From Amycolatopsis iheyensis (GTDB lineage Bacteria; Actinomycetota; Actinomycetes; Mycobacteriales; Pseudonocardiaceae), in assembly GCF_024703995.1 (NCBI RefSeq), contig NZ_JAMXQV010000033.1, positions 1-64,000 of the forward strand: a stretch of DNA of 64,000 nucleotides, read 5' to 3'. The translations under genes were made by a program, and so were the position numbers. The notes beneath the pieces are model-generated. The model was not told the DNA's origin. It did no database searches and worked only from the letters and a program-made list of their open reading frames with translations. This document shows positions 60,672 through 64,000 of the stretch, in pieces (position 1 is the stretch's first letter; each line of letters opens with the position of its first letter).

Positions 60672-60759
60672 CCCGACTGCCGAGTATCTTTCACGTATCG
60701 CCTTCGTTGACCCTCTTGCAGGGAACGACGCCCCCGTAAGTCTCTGGAGGACAGTGCTC

Positions 60760-61644
60760 GTGCGGAAGTTCTTGACCGTGACCGCCCTTGCCGCCTTCGT
60801 GACCGGTAGCGCGTTCCTCTCCGCGGGCACGGCCTCGGCCGCGACGACGCTCGCGGGCACCTGCTCGGGCTCGGTGAACGGCAACATGGGCGACTCGGTC
60901 GCGGTCCAGGGCACCTCGGTGAAGGAACTGGTCCGCAAGGGCGCGCAGGACTACGTGAACACCCACCTCTGGACTCTCGCGACGGTGTGGCCGAACTCCA
61001 TCGCCGACACGATCGCGGGCAAGGGCGCGCTGACCGTCGGCCAGGTGCCCAACGCGGCCGGTGGCACGATCGCCGGCTCCGCGATCGGCAGCACGGTCGC
61101 GACCGCCCTCAAGGGGGCCGATCACCTCGGCCTGATCGAGGGCACCAAGACCGAGGTGCTCAATGCGATCTCGGCCAACGTCGCCAAGGGCTGCGGCCTC
61201 ACCACCATCGCCACCAACTACGTCGCGCCCGGGCAGCCGGGCACCGGCGGCACCGGCACCACGCCGGGCGGCACCGGCACCGTCCCCGGCGGCAGCACCG
61301 GCAACCTCTCCAACCTGAACCCCGGCACCACCGGCGGCACGGGTGGCAGCGCGCCGATGCGCGACTACGGCGGCATCCCGACCGCGACCGCCGGCACGGC
61401 CGTCGCGCCCGGTGCCCGCTATCCGGCCAACGGCACCCTCCCCGGCGACGCCTCCGCGCCGCAGGCCGGCCAGGGCGACCAGAGCGGTCAGGGCGTCGAC
61501 ATCCGCGACGCGGGCAACGCGCAGTCGCTCGCTTCGAACAGCGCGGGCAGCGACGTCCAGCTGCCGATGCTGCTCGCCGTGATCATCCTCGCCGGCGTCA
61601 CCGCCGGACTCGTGCGCACCTGGGTCCTGCGCCGCGCGAGCTGA
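60760..61644 (+). CDS. Secreted, C-terminally anchored protein C
   Basis: A 294-residue protein. The signal peptide (1-27) ends TASAATT. Two cysteines lie in AGTCSGSVNG and AKGCGLTTI, and the linker is a Gly/Thr-rich repeat (TGGTGTTPGGTGTVPGG). It has APMRDYGGIPTATAG and the anchor LPMLLAVIILAGVTAGLVRT, nearly matching the others. GTG at 60760 is preferred to 60754 because GGAGG is 9 nt rather than 3 nt away. It lies just before rpsF. Confidence 0.8.
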   Translation: MRKFLTVTALAAFVTGSAFLSAGTASAATTLAGTCSGSVNGNMGDSVAVQGTSVKELVRKGAQDYVNTHLWTLATVWPNSIADTIAGKGALTVGQVPNAAGGTIAGSAIGSTVATALKGADHLGLIEGTKTEVLNAISANVAKGCGLTTIATNYVAPGQPGTGGTGTTPGGTGTVPGGSTGNLSNLNPGTTGGTGGSAPMRDYGGIPTATAGTAVAPGARYPANGTLPGDASAPQAGQGDQSGQGVDIRDAGNAQSLASNSAGSDVQLPMLLAVIILAGVTAGLVRTWVLRRAS

Positions 61645-61671
61645 CCCCGCCGTCCGGCCCCGGAAGCACCC

Positions 61672-61719
61672 CCAGGTAGCCTTACCTGGACAAACCCTCC
61701 TGCCACGGACAGTCCGTGG
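61672..61719 (+). promoter_or_regulatory. rpsF leader with two hairpins
   Basis: CCAGGTA-GCCT-TACCTGG (61672-61689) and CCACGGA-CAG-TCCGTGG (61703-61719) lie in the 100 bases before rpsF; the second ends 13 nt before GGAGGTG. Ribosomal operons of this type can be autoregulated by an S6:S18 complex, so this is a candidate site. Confidence 0.45.
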
Positions 61720-61746
61720 CCGCGAGCCCATAGGAGGTGAGTGGTT

Positions 61747-62073
61747 GTGTCACGCCATTACGAGGTAATGGTCATCCTGGACCCCACGCTCGACGAGCGC
61801 ACGGTCGCCCCCACGCTGGACAACTTCCTCAACGTGATCCGCACTTCGGGCGGTTCCGTGGAGAAGGTCGACGTCTGGGGCCGCCGCCGCCTTTCGTACG
61901 AGATCAAGAAGCACGCCGAGGGCATCTACGCCCTGCTCGACCTGAACTCGTCTTCGGACGCGGTGAAGGAGCTGGACCGCCAGCTGTCGCTGCAGGAGAC
62001 CGTGCTCCGCACCAAGGTCATGCGTCGCGAGGTCAAGCGCGCCGCGGCCAAGCCCGCAGCCGCCAAGGCCTGA
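61747..62073 (+). CDS. rpsF: 30S ribosomal protein S6
   Basis: A 108-residue protein that binds S18 and 16S rRNA in the small-subunit platform. HYEVMVILDPTLDERTV, WGRRRLSYEIKKHAEGIYAL and RTKVMRREV are standard S6 segments. GTG at 61747 is set by GGAGGTG about 7 nt before it; GTG at 61741 is too close. The Ala/Lys tail (KRAAAKPAAAKA) is common in actinomycetes. It is the first gene of the rpsF-ssb-rpsR-rplI operon. Confidence 0.97.
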   Translation: MSRHYEVMVILDPTLDERTVAPTLDNFLNVIRTSGGSVEKVDVWGRRRLSYEIKKHAEGIYALLDLNSSSDAVKELDRQLSLQETVLRTKVMRREVKRAAAKPAAAKA

Positions 62074-62090
62074 GCCCGAGGGGAACCCCG

Positions 62091-62606
62091 ATGGCTGGAG
62101 ACACCGTCATCACGGTGGTCGGCAACCTGACGTCCGACCCGGAACTGCGCTTCACCCCGTCCGGTGCGGCGGTCGCGAACTTCACGGTCGCGTCCACCCC
62201 GCGCACCCTCGACCGGCAGTCCGGCGAGTGGAAGGACGGCGAGGCGCTGTTCCTGCGCTGCAACATCTGGCGCCAGGCGGCGGAGAACGTCGCCGAGTCC
62301 CTGACCCGCGGCGCCCGCGTCGTCGTGCAGGGCCGCTTGAAGCAGCGTTCGTTCGAGACGAAGGAAGGCGAGAAGCGCACCGTCGTCGAGCTCGAGGTCG
62401 ACGAGATCGGCCCCTCGCTGCGTTACGCCACGGCGAAGGTCAACAAGGTCAGCCGCGGTGGCGGCGGCGGTGGTGACTTCGGCGGCGGCGGCGGTGGCGG
62501 TGGGAACCGCGGTGGCGGCGGTGCTCCCGCCGACGACCCGTGGGGTTCCGCGCCGGCCGCGAGCAGCGGCGGTGGCGGCGGCTTCTCGGACGAGCCCCCC
62601 TTCTGA
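62091..62606 (+). CDS. ssb: Single-stranded DNA-binding protein
   Basis: A 171-residue SSB. The OB fold covers residues 1-110 (DTVITVVGNLTSDPELRFTP, WRQAAENVAESLTRGARVVV). A Gly-rich disordered linker of about 45 residues leads to the acidic tip DEPPF, which binds repair and replication partners. It is the essential replication copy judging by its place in the rpsF operon. ATG at 62091 has GAGGGG upstream. Confidence 0.97.
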   Translation: MAGDTVITVVGNLTSDPELRFTPSGAAVANFTVASTPRTLDRQSGEWKDGEALFLRCNIWRQAAENVAESLTRGARVVVQGRLKQRSFETKEGEKRTVVELEVDEIGPSLRYATAKVNKVSRGGGGGGDFGGGGGGGGNRGGGGAPADDPWGSAPAASSGGGGGFSDEPPF

Positions 62607-62649
62607 TCTCGTACACATCCACACAGATTTGAATTACCAGGAGTAGACA

Positions 62650-62898
62650 GTGGCCAAGCCACCCATTCGCAAGCCCAAGAAGAAGGTCTGCGTGTTCTGC
62701 AAGGCCGAGAAGAAGGGCCGCCCGGAGCTGATCGACTACAAGGACACCAACCTGCTGCGGAAGTACATCTCCGACCGCGGCAAGATCCGTGCCCGTCGCG
62801 TCACCGGCAACTGCAGCCAGCACCAGCGTGACATCGCCATCGCGGTCAAGAACTCCCGTGAGATGGCGCTGCTGCCCTACACCTCGACCGCGCGCTAA
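62650..62898 (+). CDS. rpsR: 30S ribosomal protein S18 (zinc-binding form)
   Basis: An 82-residue protein. It keeps the four zinc ligands of the C+ type: C14, C17 (CVFC) and C55, H58 (CSQH). The segment YKDTNLLRKYISDRGKI is characteristic. GTG at 62650 has CAGGAG upstream. Actinomycetes often have a second, zinc-free copy under Zur control elsewhere, so this one would be the zinc-replete form. It forms a dimer with S6. Confidence 0.97.
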   Translation: MAKPPIRKPKKKVCVFCKAEKKGRPELIDYKDTNLLRKYISDRGKIRARRVTGNCSQHQRDIAIAVKNSREMALLPYTSTAR

Positions 62899-62912
62899 GG
62901 GAGGGCACAGAC

Positions 62913-63371
62913 ATGGCGAAGATCATCCTCACCACGGACGTGGCCAACCTGGGCGGCCCTGGCGACATCGTCGAGGTCAAGGACGGTTACGCGCGCAACT
63001 ACCTGCTCCCGCGGGGCTACGCGATCGTGGCCTCCAAGGGCGCGGAGAAGAACGTCCGCACCATCCAGCGCGCGCAGGAGAGCCGTCGCATCCGCGACCT
63101 CGACCACGCCAAGGAGATCAAGGCGACGCTGGAGGGCCTCGGCGCCATTCAGCTCACCGGCAAGGCGGCCGAGGGCTCGAAGAAGCTCTTCGGTTCGATC
63201 ACCGCCGGCGAGATCGTCGACGCGATCAAGGCGGCCGGTGGCCCGCTGCTCGACAAGCGTGTCATCGAGCTGCGCGACCACATCAAGACGGTCGGCAAGC
63301 ACTCGGTCGGCGCCCGGCTGCACCCGGACGTGAAGGTCGACGTGCGGCTCGAGGTCAAGGCCTCGCAGTAA
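62913..63371 (+). CDS. rplI: 50S ribosomal protein L9
   Basis: A 152-residue L9. The N-terminal domain has VANLGGPGDIVEVKDGYARN and YLLPRGYAI. A long central helix (ESRRIRDLDHAKEIKATLEG) and the C-terminal domain (GSITAGEIVDAIKAAGG) follow. It is the last gene of the operon, 14 nt after rpsR. A hairpin at 63386 follows. Confidence 0.97.
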   Translation: MAKIILTTDVANLGGPGDIVEVKDGYARNYLLPRGYAIVASKGAEKNVRTIQRAQESRRIRDLDHAKEIKATLEGLGAIQLTGKAAEGSKKLFGSITAGEIVDAIKAAGGPLLDKRVIELRDHIKTVGKHSVGARLHPDVKVDVRLEVKASQ

Positions 63372-63385
63372 CACGCAGTTCGTGG

Positions 63386-63418
63386 AAGGCGGGTCGCTCC
63401 TGGTGAGCGGCCCGCCTT
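63386..63418 (+). terminator. Hairpin after rplI
   Basis: AAGGCGGGTCGCTC / GAGCGGCCCGCCTT, 14 bp with one wobble and a 5-nt loop, 15 nt past the stop. There is no T tract, so it is a non-canonical actinomycete terminator. Confidence 0.65.
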
Positions 63419-63497
63419 CACGCGTTTCGGGGGGAACCCCGGACACGAAGCCGCCGTCGGAGGAGAATGGGCGGGGACGCGAAGGGGATGGATCCGG

Positions 63498-63854
63498 ATG
63501 GGTAACGAGGTCAACATGTCCGCGCCGGCCGGTGGCGGTGGCGGCTTCACGTTCGACGCCGACAAGATCGACGCCGTCATCAAGAAGTGGCAGGACCTCC
63601 AGGCCGACCTGAAGCGCGACTACGACGACGCCAACCTGATGGCGAACGTCAAGGCGCCCGGCAAGGAGTTCGCCAGCGGCGACTGGGAGAAGCTCGCGAA
63701 CCCGTCCGGCAAGGCGTTCCTCGAGCAGAACTCCAAGATGCAGGAGTACGTCAAGAACTACATCGACGCCCTGACCGCCGCGAAGCAGAAGATCACCACC
63801 AAGGAGTCGGACACCCGGGCCGACCTTTCGAAGACGGGGAACCAGGCCACGTGA
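63498..63854 (+). CDS. WXG100-like small helical protein
   Basis: A 118-residue, mostly helical protein without a signal peptide. Two helices (DADKIDAVIKKWQDLQADLK, and AFLEQNSKMQEYVKNYIDAL) flank a turn with SGDWEKL, where ESX substrates have W-x-G. A type VII secretion substrate or relative is the best guess. ATG at 63498 is the start; ATG at 63516 is possible. The stop overlaps a lipoprotein gene by 4 nt, so the two work together. Confidence 0.6.
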   Translation: MGNEVNMSAPAGGGGGFTFDADKIDAVIKKWQDLQADLKRDYDDANLMANVKAPGKEFASGDWEKLANPSGKAFLEQNSKMQEYVKNYIDALTAAKQKITTKESDTRADLSKTGNQAT

Positions 63855-64000
63855 ACCGACGACTCCTCGCCGTTCCGGCACTGGCCTTCGCCGTGCTCGC
63901 CCTCGCCGGCTGCGCCGGCAAGACCCGGGGCACCCCCAACCCGGAGCCGACCGCGGACTCCGGCAGCAGCGAGACGTCGCGATCCGCGGCCGACTCCGCG
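63851..64000 (+). CDS. Lipoprotein (DUF3558-like), N-terminal part
   Basis: The first 50 codons are present; the gene runs off the right edge. A lipoprotein signal peptide is clear: NRR, a hydrophobic core, and the lipobox LAGC with the modified cysteine at residue 21. A Ser/Thr/Pro-rich stretch follows, typical of DUF3558 proteins of Pseudonocardiaceae. GTG at 63851 overlaps the preceding stop. Confidence 0.7.
   Translation, partial: MNRRLLAVPALAFAVLALAGCAGKTRGTPNPEPTADSGSSETSRSAADSA

Noticed and set aside
62458..62590. GGC-rich repeats that could suggest a repeat array
   Set aside because: They encode the glycine-rich linker of SSB, a normal feature of actinobacterial SSBs. No spacer-repeat structure is present here or elsewhere, so there is no CRISPR.

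Overview
The window is high-GC (roughly 70%) DNA from an actinomycete. A Pseudonocardiaceae member, most likely Amycolatopsis or a close relative, is the best inference. The reasons are heavy GTG use, many 4-nt stop/start overlaps, leaderless starts preceded by TANNNT, and the gene order ino1 - padR // DUF5318 - class A PBP - GT87-type membrane protein ... rpsF - ssb - rpsR - rplI. That order parallels Mycobacterium tuberculosis Rv0046c-Rv0056, but here it carries extra genes.

Left part (1-13.7 kb): the tail of an IS5-like transposase; an ECF42-type sigma factor with its YCII/DGPF partner; a bacterial ceramidase-family membrane protein; a sodium:solute symporter with a DUF3311 partner; and a secreted TAP-like peptidase. 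Next come an XRE/GNAT pair and a minus-strand operon of two F420-type luciferase-like oxidoreductases, a small ABC ATPase, a polytopic membrane protein and a short protein that looks like an EndoU nuclease domain fused to a MafI-type immunity domain. GTP-dependent PEP carboxykinase (pckG) closes this part.

Middle (13.7-45.7 kb): an acidic DxDxDG-repeat protein; a cluster of two dynamin-like GTPases, a GrpE-like protein and a conserved unknown, interrupted by a TetR/YqeB-like pair with its own operator; a NarL-type two-component system; a TetR-SDR pair; two tandem ABC-2 transporters; and trmB. These are followed by a FtsX/MacB-type ABC exporter divergent from a second NarL-type two-component system, a TRZ/ATZ amidohydrolase, an SDR, a secreted SdrD B-like protein, a Tat-exported PhoX phosphatase, an MFS/MarR pair, a HAD phosphatase, a SigE-family sigma factor with a membrane partner, inositol-3-phosphate synthase and a PadR regulator.

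Right part (45.9-64 kb): DUF5318, then three consecutive class A penicillin-binding proteins with a shared cytoplasmic THHA motif but different extracellular tails. After these come a Gfo/Idh/MocA oxidoreductase divergent from a ROK repressor, a GT87-type membrane protein, endonuclease IV, three consecutive related secreted proteins with a matching C-terminal membrane anchor, the ribosomal/ssb operon rpsF-ssb-rpsR-rplI, a WXG100-like small protein and the start of a lipoprotein. The most unusual items are the EndoU-MafI fusion, the PBP triplication with potential Shine-Dalgarno-sequestering leaders, the secreted-protein triplet, and the dynamin/GrpE cluster.
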